From positions 1-60,043 of the forward strand of contig NZ_BAAACP010000015.1 of the NCBI RefSeq assembly GCF_039521565.1: a DNA stretch of 60,043 nucleotides, given 5' to 3'. Every line of letters starts with the position of its first letter. Within the stretch, counting starts at the first letter, position 1. The notes under the pieces were generated by a model, which had not been told where the DNA came from, made no database searches, and saw only the letters and a program-made list of their open reading frames with translations. A program made the translations under genes and the position numbers. The DNA comes from Paraclostridium tenue. GTDB lineage: Bacteria; Bacillota; Clostridia; Peptostreptococcales; Peptostreptococcaceae. Below are positions 26,582-36,147 of this stretch, one piece after another.

Positions 26582-28408
26582 ATGACAACTAAGAATAAAA
26601 TCGTTAATATTGCCGTTATCGCCCACGTCGATGCTGGTAAATCAACATTAGTTGATGCTTTCTTATCTCAATCTGGAGTTTTCAGAGAGAACGAAGTAGT
26701 TAAAGATTGTGTAATGGATAGCAACGACTTAGAAAAAGAAAGAGGTATAACAATATACTCTAAAAACTGTGCTATAAACTATAAAGACTATAAAATAAAT
26801 ATAGTAGATACACCAGGACATAGTGATTTCTCTTCTGAGGTTGAGCGTGTTATAAAAACTGTTGATACAGTTATATTATTAGTAGATGCTAGTGAAGGTC
26901 CGATGCCTCAAACTAGATTCGTTTTACAAAAATCTTTAGAAGCTGGACTTAGACCAATACTTTTCATAAATAAAATAGACAAGCAAGACCAAAGAGCTGA
27001 AGAAGTTGTTGATGAAGTATTTGATTTATTCGTTGACTTAAATGCAACTGATGAACAATGTGAATTCCCAATAATATATGGTATAGCTAAACAAGGTATA
27101 GCTAAGCGTGAAATGGATGATGAAAGTGCTGATTTATCTCCATTATTCGAAACAATAGTAAATCACGTTGAAGCTTATCCTGACTATGCATCTGAGCCTT
27201 TACAACTTCAAGTTTCTGCTCTTGCATATGATGATTATGTAGGTAGACTTGGAATAGGTAGAGTTTACAAAGGAACAGTTAAAAATGGAGCTCAAGTATC
27301 TGTATGTAAAGCAGATGGAACTGTAGCTAAAGGAAGAATATCTAAGCTTACAGCTTATGAAGGCCTTCGTCAAGTTGAAAAAGATGAAGCTTATGCTGGT
27401 GATATAGTAGTTGTAGCTGGTATGCCTGATATATCTATAGGAGAAACTATATGTGACTTAGATAATCCATTACCAATGGAACTTATACACATAGAAGAAC
27501 CTACTTTATCTATGAACTTCTTAGTTAATGATTCACCATTTGCTGGTAAGAGTGGTAAATTTGTTACAACTAGACATATAAAAGATAGATTAGACAAAGA
27601 ACTAGAAGTTAACGTTGGACTTAAAGTTGAGCCAATGGATACTACTGATGGATTTAAAGTATCTGGACGTGGAGAACTTCACTTATCTATACTTCTTGAA
27701 AACATGAGACGTGAAGGATACGAAGTTGGAGTTTCTAAACCAGAAGTTTTATTTATAAGAGAAAACGGAAAATTAATGGAACCTATGGAAAGAGTTATAG
27801 TTAACTGTCCAGAAACTTACTCAGGAACTGTTATAAATAAATTAAACTTAAGAAAAGCTATGATGGAAGCTATGGAAATAGAAGGAGATTATGTTAAAAT
27901 AACATTCATAGCTCCTACTAGAGGTTTATTAGGATACAGAAGTGAGTTCATAAATGATACTCGTGGAGAAGGATCTTTAGTTAGATCATTTGAAAGATAC
28001 GAAGAACACAAAGGTGAAATACCATCAAGAACTAATGGAGTTTTAATAGCTCAAGGAGCTGGTACTACAATGGCTTATGCACTTAATGCTTTAAGTGAAA
28101 GAGCTCAAATGTTCGTTGATCCAGGTGTTGAAGTTTATGAAGGTATGATAATTGGTATGAACTCAAGAAAAGATGATATGGTAGTTAACCCTTGTAAAAA
28201 CAAGAAATTAACTAACGTTCGTGCTTCTGGTACTGATGATGCAGTTAAATTACAAGCTGCTAGAACATTTACTTTAGAAGAAGCCTTAGAATTTATAGAT
28301 GATGATGAGTTAGTTGAAATAACTCCAGATTCTATAAGACTTAGAAAGAAATTCTTAAATGAGCATGATAGATTAAAATATAATAAATCAAGACAAGCTA
28401 ATAAATAA
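26582..28408 (+). CDS. typA: Ribosome-associated translational GTPase TypA/BipA
   Basis: 608 residues, full length for the family. G1 AHVDAGKST, G2 within ERGITI, G3 DTPGHSDF and G4 NKIDKQD are present, followed by EF-G-like domains II, III and V and the BipA-specific C-terminal domain. Acts on the 70S ribosome in stress and large-subunit assembly. Start ATG 26582 after AAAGGAG. Base use is typical of a well-expressed gene. Confidence 0.97.
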   Translation: MTTKNKIVNIAVIAHVDAGKSTLVDAFLSQSGVFRENEVVKDCVMDSNDLEKERGITIYSKNCAINYKDYKINIVDTPGHSDFSSEVERVIKTVDTVILLVDASEGPMPQTRFVLQKSLEAGLRPILFINKIDKQDQRAEEVVDEVFDLFVDLNATDEQCEFPIIYGIAKQGIAKREMDDESADLSPLFETIVNHVEAYPDYASEPLQLQVSALAYDDYVGRLGIGRVYKGTVKNGAQVSVCKADGTVAKGRISKLTAYEGLRQVEKDEAYAGDIVVVAGMPDISIGETICDLDNPLPMELIHIEEPTLSMNFLVNDSPFAGKSGKFVTTRHIKDRLDKELEVNVGLKVEPMDTTDGFKVSGRGELHLSILLENMRREGYEVGVSKPEVLFIRENGKLMEPMERVIVNCPETYSGTVINKLNLRKAMMEAMEIEGDYVKITFIAPTRGLLGYRSEFINDTRGEGSLVRSFERYEEHKGEIPSRTNGVLIAQGAGTTMAYALNALSERAQMFVDPGVEVYEGMIIGMNSRKDDMVVNPCKNKKLTNVRASGTDDAVKLQAARTFTLEEALEFIDDDELVEITPDSIRLRKKFLNEHDRLKYNKSRQANK

Positions 28409-28414
28409 ATTTTT

Positions 28415-28446
28415 AAAGGAAGTCGATAAGTTCGACTTCCTTTATT
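28415..28446. terminator. Bidirectional terminator
   Basis: AAAGGAAGTCGA...TCGACTTCCTTT hairpin between typA and the RNase J gene. Confidence 0.85.
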
Positions 28447-28458
28447 ATTTTTAGCCCT

Positions 28459-30138
28459 TTAAACTTCTACTATTATAGGGAATATACTAGTACCTCTTTT
28501 TAATTTATTATATAAATATCTATCTACAGATTTTTTAACTCTAGATTTTATAACACTCCATTCTAATATATTTCTATCTAAACAATTTTCTACTTCATAA
28601 GTTACAATATCTTTAACTTCATCTATTAAATCTGTAGCTTCTCTTGCATATATAAATCCTCTGGTTATGATATCTGGTCCTGCAACTATGCTAAAACTTA
28701 TTTTATCAATAGCTATTACTATTGTCATCATTCCATTTTCTGCTAAGTATTTTCTATCCCTCAAAACTATATTACCTACATCCCCTACTCCTATACCATC
28801 AACATATACAGTACCTACTCTGACTTTTCCATCTTTCTTAGCTTCTTTTTTAGTTAGTTCTAAAACTTCTCCATTTTCTAAGATAAATATATTTTCTTTA
28901 TTCATTCCAATTTTGACTGCAAGATTTTTATGATGTACTAAATGTCTATACTCTCCATGGACAGGCATAAAAAACTTAGGATGAACTAATGTGTGTAGTA
29001 GTTTTAATTCCTCTTGATATGCATGACCTGAAACATGTATAGCTTCTAAATCTTTATAAATAACATCTGCACCTTTTTTATACAATTGATTTATAACTCT
29101 AGATATAAGCTTATCATTTCCTGGTATTGGAGATGCTGATATTATAAATAAATCATTGTTTTGTATTTTAATTTTTTTATGTGTATCAAAAGCAATTCTA
29201 GCAAGTCCAGCCATAGCTTCACCTTGACTTCCTGTGGTTATTATAGTTATCTCATCATTATTAAAGTTTTCCATTTCATCTATGCTTATCTTATATCCAT
29301 CAGGTATATTTAAATATCCAAGTTCTATAGCTACACTCGATACATTTTCCATACTACGACCACTAAATACAACTTTTCTATTATTAGTTACTGAAGCATT
29401 AACAATTTGTTGCATCCTATGTATATTAGAAGCAAACGTAGCTACTATAATCCTACCTTTTCGTCCTGTAAAAACTCTATCTAATGTCTCTCCTATTGTT
29501 TTTTCAGATAAAGAATGCCCCTTTCTTTCTACATTTGTACTATCTGCTAATAATAATAAAATTCCTTTTTTCCCTAATTTTGATATAGTTTCTAAATCCA
29601 TTCTTCTTCCATCTATAGGAGTATAATCTACTTTAAAATCTCCTGTATGCAAAATTATTCCCATAGGTGTATGTATCGCTAATGCACAAGCATCTGCTAT
29701 ACTATGGGTAACACTTATAAATTCTACTTTTATATTATCTAGCTGAACTGCTTGTTTATCCTCTACTGATTTTAAATTACATATATCTAGTATATTGTGT
29801 TCTTTTAACTTATTCTCAATTAAACCTATAGTAAGTTTAGTTCCATAAACAGGTATATTTAATTGCTTTAATATATATGGTATAGCTCCTATATGATCTT
29901 CATGTCCATGGGTAACAAACATACCTTTAACTTTATCCTTATTATCTAATAAATAAGTTATATCAGGAATTAATAAATCTACTCCATACATATCTTCATC
30001 TGGAAAAGATAAACCTCCATCTATTACTATTATCTCGTCATTATATTCTATTGCTGTTATGTTTTTTCCTATTTCTCCTAGTCCTCCTAATGGAATAACT
30101 TTTACCTTATTTGTACTTGAACTTTTTGAAGTTTCCAC
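28459..30138 (-). CDS. rnjA: Ribonuclease J
   Basis: 559 residues, the usual RNase J length. Metallo-beta-lactamase motif HGHEDH at 77-82, LHTGDFK, the beta-CASP region (FSGRSM, SGHA) and the C-terminal domain (RDRKYLAENGMMTIVIAID; SVIKSRVKKSVDRYLY) are clear. Endo- and 5'-3' exonuclease for mRNA decay and rRNA maturation. GTG 30138, seven bases after AAAGGAG, is the likely start; an upstream TTG at 30156 precedes that site. Confidence 0.95.
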   Translation of the reverse strand: METSKSSSTNKVKVIPLGGLGEIGKNITAIEYNDEIIVIDGGLSFPDEDMYGVDLLIPDITYLLDNKDKVKGMFVTHGHEDHIGAIPYILKQLNIPVYGTKLTIGLIENKLKEHNILDICNLKSVEDKQAVQLDNIKVEFISVTHSIADACALAIHTPMGIILHTGDFKVDYTPIDGRRMDLETISKLGKKGILLLLADSTNVERKGHSLSEKTIGETLDRVFTGRKGRIIVATFASNIHRMQQIVNASVTNNRKVVFSGRSMENVSSVAIELGYLNIPDGYKISIDEMENFNNDEITIITTGSQGEAMAGLARIAFDTHKKIKIQNNDLFIISASPIPGNDKLISRVINQLYKKGADVIYKDLEAIHVSGHAYQEELKLLHTLVHPKFFMPVHGEYRHLVHHKNLAVKIGMNKENIFILENGEVLELTKKEAKKDGKVRVGTVYVDGIGVGDVGNIVLRDRKYLAENGMMTIVIAIDKISFSIVAGPDIITRGFIYAREATDLIDEVKDIVTYEVENCLDRNILEWSVIKSRVKKSVDRYLYNKLKRGTSIFPIIVEV

Positions 30139-30253
30139 ACAATCACTCCTTTTCAAACTATATTATCTCCATTATGTTTATTATTAATTTATTTTTGTTA
30201 TATTAATCTAGTCATTTTAATAATATTAAAATGACTTTTAATTAATTTAATTA

Positions 30254-30282
30254 TTGACATGACAATGTTTTTAGTATATTAT
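30254..30282 (+). promoter_or_regulatory. Sigma-A promoter of the rubrerythrin gene
   Basis: TTGACA (30254-30259), 17-bp spacer, TATTAT (30277-30282), a near-consensus promoter. The -35 sits in an imperfect dyad ATTGACATGACAAT; its match to a PerR box is weak. Confidence 0.7.
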
Positions 30283-30337
30283 TAAGTTGTATCAATAATA
30301 GTAATGATTACTAGTTTTATTTTAGGAGGATATGAAT

Positions 30338-30883
30338 ATGAAAAAGTTTGTTTGTACAGTATGTGGGTATATACACGAAGGAGAAACTGCTCCAGAAATT
30401 TGTCCAGTATGTAAAGTTGGGGCTGACAAATTCGATGAGTTAAAAGGTGAAATGGTTTGGGCTGATGAGCATAGAATAGGTATTGCAAAAGATGTTGATC
30501 CTGAAGTTGTTGAAGGATTAAGAGCTAACTTTGTTGGTGAATGTACAGAAGTAGGAATGTACTTAGCTATGAGTCGTCAAGCTGATAGAGAAGGTTATCC
30601 AGAAGTAGCAGAAGCTTATAAGAGAATAGCATTTGAAGAAGCTGAACATGCTGCTAAATTTGCTGAATTATTAGGTGAAGTTGTTGCTGCTGATACTCAA
30701 GCTAACTTAAAAGCTAGAGTTGAAGCTGAGTATGGAGCAACTGATGGAAAATTAAAATTAGCTAAAAGAGCTAAAGATTTAGGATTAGATGCTATACATG
30801 ATACAGTTCATGAAATGTGTAAAGATGAAGCTAGACATGGTAAAGCATTCCTAGGATTATTAGAAAGACATTTTACTAAGTAA
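30338..30883 (+). CDS. Reverse rubrerythrin
   Basis: 181 residues. An N-terminal rubredoxin domain (Cys at 6, 9, 22, 25: FVCTVCGYIHE and ICPVCKVGAD) precedes a ferritin-like diiron domain (ECTEVGMYLAMSRQA, FEEAEHAAKF, DEARHGKAF). This domain order is reversed relative to classical rubrerythrin and is typical of clostridia, where such proteins reduce H2O2 and O2 with NADH via redox partners. The gene next downstream encodes a PerR-type repressor, the expected regulator. ATG 30338, eight bases after GGAGG, is preferred to ATG 30332. Confidence 0.93.
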   Translation: MKKFVCTVCGYIHEGETAPEICPVCKVGADKFDELKGEMVWADEHRIGIAKDVDPEVVEGLRANFVGECTEVGMYLAMSRQADREGYPEVAEAYKRIAFEEAEHAAKFAELLGEVVAADTQANLKARVEAEYGATDGKLKLAKRAKDLGLDAIHDTVHEMCKDEARHGKAFLGLLERHFTK

Positions 30884-30902
30884 TTTTTAATACTTTTAAA
30901 AT

Positions 30903-30938
30903 AAAGAGTAGTCTACTTTTATAGGCTACTCTGTTTTT
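30903..30938 (+). terminator. Terminator after the rubrerythrin gene
   Basis: AGAGTAG...CTACTCT stem followed by GTTTTTAT. Confidence 0.7.
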
Positions 30939-31000
30939 ATATTCATAACTTTTTAAAATTAAATTTAAAGTTAAATTTGATTTAAACGTATAACTTATAA

Positions 31001-31015
31001 TATAATTTGATTATA
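31001..31015 (+). promoter_or_regulatory. Candidate operator dyad upstream of perR
   Basis: TATAAT-TTG-ATTATA is a perfect 6-bp inverted repeat with a 3-bp centre in the perR promoter region. It resembles, but does not match, the PerR box (which has a 1-bp centre). Possible autoregulatory site. Confidence 0.3.
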
Positions 31016-31070
31016 GATATGCTGTTTTGGGTATATTTATTATAAAAAAGTTTTAATAGGAGGTGGTATT

Positions 31071-31448
31071 TTGAAATTTTCAAAACAAAGAGAACTTATA
31101 TTAAATGCTGTAAAAGATAATACCGTTCATCCTACTGCAGATTTTATATATGAATATTTAAAAAAAGATAATCCTAATTTAAGCTTAGGAACTGTATATA
31201 GAAATTTATCTCAACTTGTAAGCCATGGATATATTCAAAAGGTTAGCATACCTGGGTTTCCTGATAGATTTGATGCTAATATAGTTGAGCACAATCATCT
31301 TATTTGTGATGTTTGTGGAAGTATACAAGATATTCATTCTAATATACTTAAAGATATTCCTAATAATATTTCAAATGAGCTTGATATAAAAATCACATCT
31401 TGTAATATTATACTTCACGGAATTTGTAAAAAATGTAAAAGTAATTAA
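31071..31448 (+). CDS. perR: Fur-family peroxide-responsive regulator PerR
   Basis: 125 residues from TTG 31071 after a GGAGGTGG site. A winged helix (HPTADFIYEYLKK, LGTVYRNLSQL) is followed by the metal-binding dimer domain: GFPDRFDANIVEHNH supplies regulatory His/Asp, and the structural zinc site is formed by CDVCG and CKKC. The RFD segment and context next to rubrerythrin favour PerR over Fur. Expected to repress peroxide-defence genes until His oxidation. Own promoter region at 30940-31070. Confidence 0.85.
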   Translation: MKFSKQRELILNAVKDNTVHPTADFIYEYLKKDNPNLSLGTVYRNLSQLVSHGYIQKVSIPGFPDRFDANIVEHNHLICDVCGSIQDIHSNILKDIPNNISNELDIKITSCNIILHGICKKCKSN

Positions 31449-31452
31449 ATTA

Positions 31453-31493
31453 AAAAAGGAACTAGTCTCTGGATTGAGATAGTTCCTTTATTT
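31453..31493. terminator. Bidirectional terminator
   Basis: AAAGGAACTA...TAGTTCCTTTA arms with flanking A and T tracts between perR and the small gene. Confidence 0.8.
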
Positions 31494-31506
31494 TTATATC
31501 TATATA

Positions 31507-31617
31507 TTATTTTTCATAAATCATGTTGTCCTCAGTTGAATTTTCAGATATATACGCAGCTACATATAACCCATACATTACAGCTACTAAAGCTGCAGTT
31601 ATTAAAACTATAGCCAT
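31507..31617 (-). CDS. 36-residue single-pass membrane protein
   Basis: A short gene found by eye: ATG 31617 follows GGAAGTGA, and 36 codons lead to TAA at 31507. The sequence begins MAIVLITAALVAVMYGLYVAAYI, a single transmembrane helix, and ends in a short polar tail (SENSTEDNMIYEK). It lies downstream of the DtxR-family regulator and its neighbour on the same strand, next to feoAB, so a link to iron transport or regulation is possible but unproven. Confidence 0.6.
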   Translation of the reverse strand: MAIVLITAALVAVMYGLYVAAYISENSTEDNMIYEK

Positions 31618-31689
31618 ATTTAATCACTTCCTTCTTAACTCTAATTGTAGTTTTTTCATATGAATTTTGTATGACTTTACTGTGACTTT

Positions 31690-32124
31690 TTATTGATGAT
31701 TTAATAACTTTAAATCACTTATTTCTTCATTAGATTTGATTCTTAGAACCATCATTTTATCTACTTTACTATTGTATATTTCATTTTTATAATTATCATT
31801 TTCATTAGCTTCTTGATATGTGATAATTATACCATTATTTTCTTCCTTTATAGTTACATTATTGTAATATTTACCATCATGATTTTTTAAAATTACATAT
31901 GCACATTCATTTTTCATTAATTTATTTTTATCACTATTGTTGTTAACTATACTAATTCCTTCAAAATTTTTACTCATATTTAAATATTTTTTATAAATCA
32001 ATTCACTAGAATCAACTTTATTTACATAAAATTTTTCTTTAAAAATGTTATTTGGAGTTGTAAATATTAAAAATAATATACATATTATAGAGGTTTTAAT
32101 TAATACTTTATACTTTGTCTTCAT
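31690..32124 (-). CDS. Membrane-anchored or secreted protein of unknown function
   Basis: 144 residues from ATG 32124; GGGGGA lies just upstream, and an in-frame TTG at 32139 overlaps that site. An N-terminal hydrophobic segment (~8-25) acts as signal or anchor; the rest is polar and rich in Asn, Lys and Glu, with a lone CAYVILKN segment. Starts 20 bp after the DtxR-family regulator stop, so probably cotranscribed with it. No family recognised. Confidence 0.65.
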   Translation of the reverse strand: MKTKYKVLIKTSIICILFLIFTTPNNIFKEKFYVNKVDSSELIYKKYLNMSKNFEGISIVNNNSDKNKLMKNECAYVILKNHDGKYYNNVTIKEENNGIIITYQEANENDNYKNEIYNSKVDKMMVLRIKSNEEISDLKLLNHQ

Positions 32125-32144
32125 ATATAAATCCCCCAATTTAA

Positions 32145-32597
32145 TTATTTATACTCTTTTAACTTGTATTTTACTTCATCATTTTCTTTGAAAAAATTTA
32201 TTAAATTACTAATTTTAACTAAAGTTTCTACACTTATAGTATGTTCTATTTTTTCAGTTTCTTCATGTAAACAATCTTTTACACCTATTAAATCTAAAAA
32301 TTCTTCAACTATATTATGTCTATACAATAATCTCTCTCCTATTGCTTCTCCTATATTACTTAAAATTATAGATCCATACTTTTCATGTTTTAATATATTC
32401 TTTTGTTTTAATTTTTTCACCATATTACTTACTGATGAAGGCTTTATATTCAAAGCCTTAGATAAATCACTAATCTTAACATCTTTTGTATCGCTATATA
32501 GTCTATAAATCATCTCTATATAATCTTCTTCATTGGGGCTTAAATTGTTGCTTTTCATATATTCATTAAATGTATAAAACTGATTAAGATTTTTCAA
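32145..32597 (-). CDS. DtxR/MntR/IdeR-family metalloregulator
   Basis: 150 residues from TTG 32597 (GGGGGAGG site). N-terminal winged helix with SPNEEDYIEMIYRLY, VKISDLSKALNIKPSSVSNMVKKL and GSIILSNIGEAIGERLLYRH is the DtxR-family pattern; the dimer/metal domain follows (FLDLIGVKDCLHEETEKIEHTIS, with Cys, Glu and His ligands). No C-terminal SH3 domain, as in MntR. Divergent from feoAB with a palindrome between them, so Fe2+-dependent repression of feoAB is the best guess; Mn2+ is the alternative. Confidence 0.85.
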   Translation of the reverse strand: MKNLNQFYTFNEYMKSNNLSPNEEDYIEMIYRLYSDTKDVKISDLSKALNIKPSSVSNMVKKLKQKNILKHEKYGSIILSNIGEAIGERLLYRHNIVEEFLDLIGVKDCLHEETEKIEHTISVETLVKISNLINFFKENDEVKYKLKEYK

Positions 32598-32712
32598 TAA
32601 ATCGCCTCCCCCCTAATAACCTCTTATATTTAATATATTTTATTTTTATCTTATATATTCTAATTTTATGTAACAAATATATAATTTTTTTCATAGTATC
32701 TATTGTAAGAAA

Positions 32713-32728
32713 TTTAGCTTAAGCTAAA
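32713..32728. promoter_or_regulatory. Perfect 16-bp palindrome, probable metalloregulator operator
   Basis: TTTAGCTTAAGCTAAA is fully self-complementary and lies in the 150-bp gap between the DtxR-family gene and feoA, just upstream of a -10-like TAATAT. The TTAG...CTAA ends resemble DtxR/IdeR-type boxes. Confidence 0.6.
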
Positions 32729-32765
32729 ACTTACCTTGTAATATAAAAAATTGGAGGTATTTTTC

Positions 32766-32993
32766 ATGGTTAAACTTGCTGATGTAGATATATGTAGCAC
32801 CGTAAAGGTAGAAGGACTTTTATCAGATGGTTATCTAAGAGAAAGAATGTTAGCCTTAGGTTTAACTAATGGTGCTTTAATAGATGTTTTACGCCGTGGA
32901 CCTAAAGATAATCTTACAGTTTATAACATAAGAGGTGCAATGATAGCACTTAGAAAAGAAGAAAGTGAAAAAATAATAGTTTCATATCTATAG
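32766..32993 (+). CDS. feoA: Ferrous iron transport protein FeoA
   Basis: 75 residues from ATG 32766, preceded by GGAGGT; an upstream in-frame TTG precedes that site. SH3-like FeoA fold with LADVDICSTVKVEGL, RERMLALGLTNGALIDVLRRGP and IRGAMIALRKEES. Accessory cytoplasmic partner of FeoB, whose gene follows after 20 bp. Confidence 0.92.
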   Translation: MVKLADVDICSTVKVEGLLSDGYLRERMLALGLTNGALIDVLRRGPKDNLTVYNIRGAMIALRKEESEKIIVSYL

Positions 32994-33013
32994 CATTAAA
33001 TGGGGGGACATTT

Positions 33014-35140
33014 ATGGGGTTAACTTATGATTCTACTAAAATTAAATCATTAAAAGATATGTTTAATATCGATAAAAAAGACGATCAATTTGTTATAGCT
33101 CTTGCAGGAAATCCAAATACCGGTAAAAGTACTGTATTTAATTATCTTACAGGACTTAGACAACATACTGGAAACTGGCCTGGTAAAACTGTTTGTACCG
33201 CTAGGGGAGATTTTAAGCATAATAATAAAGATTTTACTCTTATAGATTTACCTGGAACTTATTCTTTGTTTGCAGCTTCTCAAGAAGAATTGGTAGCTCG
33301 TGATTTTGCCTGCTTCGGTAGACCTGATGCAGTTGTAGTAGTTGCTGATGCTACATCTTTAGAAAGAAACTTAAATTTAGTATTTCAAATTATGGAACTT
33401 ACAGATAATGTTATACTTTGTATAAATTTAATTGACGAAGCTAGAAAAAAATGTATATCTATAGATAAAGACTTAATAGAAAAAGAATTAGGAATACCAG
33501 TAGTATTAACAGCAGCTAGAAATGGTGAAGGTATGAATGAACTACTTGATACATTAGATTTAGTTGTATCTAAATCATATAATTACCAAAATAAAATTAT
33601 AAAGTATGATAATAATATAGAACAACTACTTAGTACAATAGAACCGGATTTATCTAAAAATATACCTTATATAAAATCTAGATGGTTGGGTCTTAGACTT
33701 ATAGATGGTGATGAAAGTATATATGAATCTATGAATAAGTATATAGGCAGTGATTATAAAAAAGCTGTAGATAAAGTTAAGTTAAAATTACCTTTAGATA
33801 TAAATAAAACTAATATTCGAGATAGTATGAATATGTCAATATATTCTTATGCCAAAGAATTATATGATAAAAGTGTTACAATTCAAAATAAAAATAAATT
33901 TAATAGAGATGAAAAAATAGATAAAGTATTAACTTCTAAAAAGTTTGGTTTACCATTAATGTTATTAATGTTATGCATGATACTTTGGATTACTATAGAA
34001 GGTGCTAATGTACCATCTGGAATGTTATCTGATTTTCTATTTAAATTTGAACCTATTTTATATGACTTTTTAACAAATTTAAATTGTCCTTTATGGTTAA
34101 ATGAAATGATTAGTTACGGAATGTATAGAACACTTGCATGGGTTGTATCTGTTATGCTTCCTCCTATGGCAATATTTTTCCCTCTATTTACTCTTCTTGA
34201 AGATTTAGGATATCTTCCTAGAGTAGCTTTTAATTTAGATCATATGTTTAAAAAAGCTTGTTGTCATGGTAAACAATGTTTAACTATGTGCATGGGATTT
34301 GGTTGTAACGCAGCTGGTGTTATAGGTTGTAGAATAATAGATTCACCAAGAGAAAGATTAATAGCTATTCTTACTAATAACTTCGTTCCTTGTAATGGTC
34401 GTTTTCCAACACTAATAGCTATAGCTACAATATTTTTCACATATTTTATACAAAATTCCTTTGCTAGTAATATTGTAGTTGCTCTTTGTATAGCTTTGAC
34501 TATAGTGTTTGGTATTTTAACTACACTAGTAGTATCTTATATACTATCTAAAACTATGTTAAAAGGAGTTCCTTCAACTTTCACACTAGAACTTCCACCA
34601 TATAGAACTCCTAAAATTGGTAGAGTTATATATACTTCTATAATTGATAGAACTATATTTGTTTTATGTCGTGCAATTGTTGTTGCAATTCCAGCAGGTG
34701 TTATAACATGGATATTTGCAAATATATACGTTGGGGATACTAGTGTATTATCACACGTTGCAGGATTTTTAGATCCAATAGCAAAATTTATAGGGCTTGA
34801 TGGATTTATATTACTTGCATTTATACTAGGATTCCCTGCAAATGAAATAGTAATACCAATACTTTTAATGTCTTACCTAGCAACTGGCTCTATGATTGAA
34901 TTTGATAGTTTATCTGCTCTAGGTGAAGTTTTAAAAGATAATGGATGGACTTATTTAACAGCTATAAATACTATGTTATTTAGTTTACTTCACTGGCCTT
35001 GTGCTACAACTTTACTAACTATAAAAAAAGAAACTGGTAGTAATAAATGGACTGCTGTTGGATTTTTAATGCCTACAGCTATAGCATTTATAGTTTGCTT
35101 TGGAACTACTTGTATATTTAAATTATTTGGAATAGCTTAA
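33014..35140 (+). CDS. feoB: Ferrous iron transporter FeoB
   Basis: 708 residues. Cytoplasmic G domain: G1 GNPNTGKST (32-40), the switch region HTGNWPGKT, G3 DLPGTYSL and the G4-like NLIDEA; then a helical GDI region and ~8-10 transmembrane segments from ~310 containing two Gate motifs (GFGCNAAGV and GFPANEIV) and conserved Cys residues. Imports Fe2+ across the membrane. Operon feoAB; no FeoC seen. Start ATG 33014 after GGGGGG. Confidence 0.97.
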   Translation: MGLTYDSTKIKSLKDMFNIDKKDDQFVIALAGNPNTGKSTVFNYLTGLRQHTGNWPGKTVCTARGDFKHNNKDFTLIDLPGTYSLFAASQEELVARDFACFGRPDAVVVVADATSLERNLNLVFQIMELTDNVILCINLIDEARKKCISIDKDLIEKELGIPVVLTAARNGEGMNELLDTLDLVVSKSYNYQNKIIKYDNNIEQLLSTIEPDLSKNIPYIKSRWLGLRLIDGDESIYESMNKYIGSDYKKAVDKVKLKLPLDINKTNIRDSMNMSIYSYAKELYDKSVTIQNKNKFNRDEKIDKVLTSKKFGLPLMLLMLCMILWITIEGANVPSGMLSDFLFKFEPILYDFLTNLNCPLWLNEMISYGMYRTLAWVVSVMLPPMAIFFPLFTLLEDLGYLPRVAFNLDHMFKKACCHGKQCLTMCMGFGCNAAGVIGCRIIDSPRERLIAILTNNFVPCNGRFPTLIAIATIFFTYFIQNSFASNIVVALCIALTIVFGILTTLVVSYILSKTMLKGVPSTFTLELPPYRTPKIGRVIYTSIIDRTIFVLCRAIVVAIPAGVITWIFANIYVGDTSVLSHVAGFLDPIAKFIGLDGFILLAFILGFPANEIVIPILLMSYLATGSMIEFDSLSALGEVLKDNGWTYLTAINTMLFSLLHWPCATTLLTIKKETGSNKWTAVGFLMPTAIAFIVCFGTTCIFKLFGIA

Positions 35141-35152
35141 TATCTAATAAAT

Positions 35153-35191
35153 AAAAATAGACTGTCTTAAATTTAAGACAGTCTATTTTTA
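35153..35191. terminator. Bidirectional terminator
   Basis: AAAAATAGACTGTCTTAAA and its complement form a strong hairpin between feoB and the degV-family gene. Confidence 0.9.
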
Positions 35192-36034
35192 TTTATCACA
35201 ACAAGCTATTCCTATTATTCCAGGACCTGAATGTGCACATATACAAGTGCTTACATTAACACTTATAATTTCACCTACTTTAAATTCTTCTTTTAATCTT
35301 TCTACAAAAGAATTAAATTCTTTATCATTATCTCCAAACCCAAATATAAGTCTTTTATTAGTTAAATCTTCTCCAAAATTTTCTTTGATTAATGATAATA
35401 TTTTACTTACAACTTGTTTTTTACCTCTTACTTGATTTATAGGTTTAACAAGCCCTTCTTCTATAGCAAGTATTGGTTTTATATTCAACATATTCCCGAT
35501 AGTTGCTTTAGCAAGAGATATTCTACCACCTTTTTGTAAGTACTCTAGTGTATCTACTGTAAATAATACTTTAACACTTTCTTTTAAATTCTCTAAATGA
35601 TTTAATATATCTTTTATATCTACTTTTCTTTCTAACATTTCAGCTGCTGATAATAAAAGACATCCACTACCTATAGATAGATTTTGAGTATCTATCATAT
35701 ATATATTCCCATCTAAATCATTTTTAGCCATCATAGCACTTTGAAAAGTCCCTGATGCAACAGAAGATCCCCCTATATATAATATATCATTTCCTTTATT
35801 TAGATATCTTTTAAAAACATCTCTAAATTGTATATATGTACATTGAGATGTCTTTGGCATATCTTCACTATTTCTTAACATTTTGTAAAATTCTTGCTTA
35901 CTTAAATCTATACCATCTATATATTCTTTACCACCAAATATAACTGTTAATGGTATTACATGTATATCATATTTATCTATTAGCTCCTTAGGTATATCTG
36001 ATAAACTATCACATATTAACTTTATATTATTCAT
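35189..36034 (-). CDS. DegV-family fatty-acid-binding protein
   Basis: 281 residues, full length. IKLICDSLSDIPKELI at the N-terminus, GSSVASGTFQSAMMAK and GGRISLAKATIGNMLNIKPIL in the middle, and the C-terminal HSGPG motif (CAHSGPGIIGI) are DegV hallmarks. These proteins bind fatty acids and can feed the FakA kinase; no fakA is nearby. Monocistronic. Confidence 0.92.
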   Translation of the reverse strand: MNNIKLICDSLSDIPKELIDKYDIHVIPLTVIFGGKEYIDGIDLSKQEFYKMLRNSEDMPKTSQCTYIQFRDVFKRYLNKGNDILYIGGSSVASGTFQSAMMAKNDLDGNIYMIDTQNLSIGSGCLLLSAAEMLERKVDIKDILNHLENLKESVKVLFTVDTLEYLQKGGRISLAKATIGNMLNIKPILAIEEGLVKPINQVRGKKQVVSKILSLIKENFGEDLTNKRLIFGFGDNDKEFNSFVERLKEEFKVGEIISVNVSTCICAHSGPGIIGIACCDK

Positions 36035-36147
36035 CCAATCCTCCGTATTGATTTTTATAATATTTTTATCATTAATTATTATTACCTGATACTAATACTA
36101 TATTTAATTTTTTATTTACTTTCTATATTTTATTGTTTATAAAAATA

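Noticed and set aside
30250..30270. PerR box at the rubrerythrin promoter
   Set aside because: The dyad ATTGACATGACAAT matches the PerR consensus at only about 9 of 14 positions.
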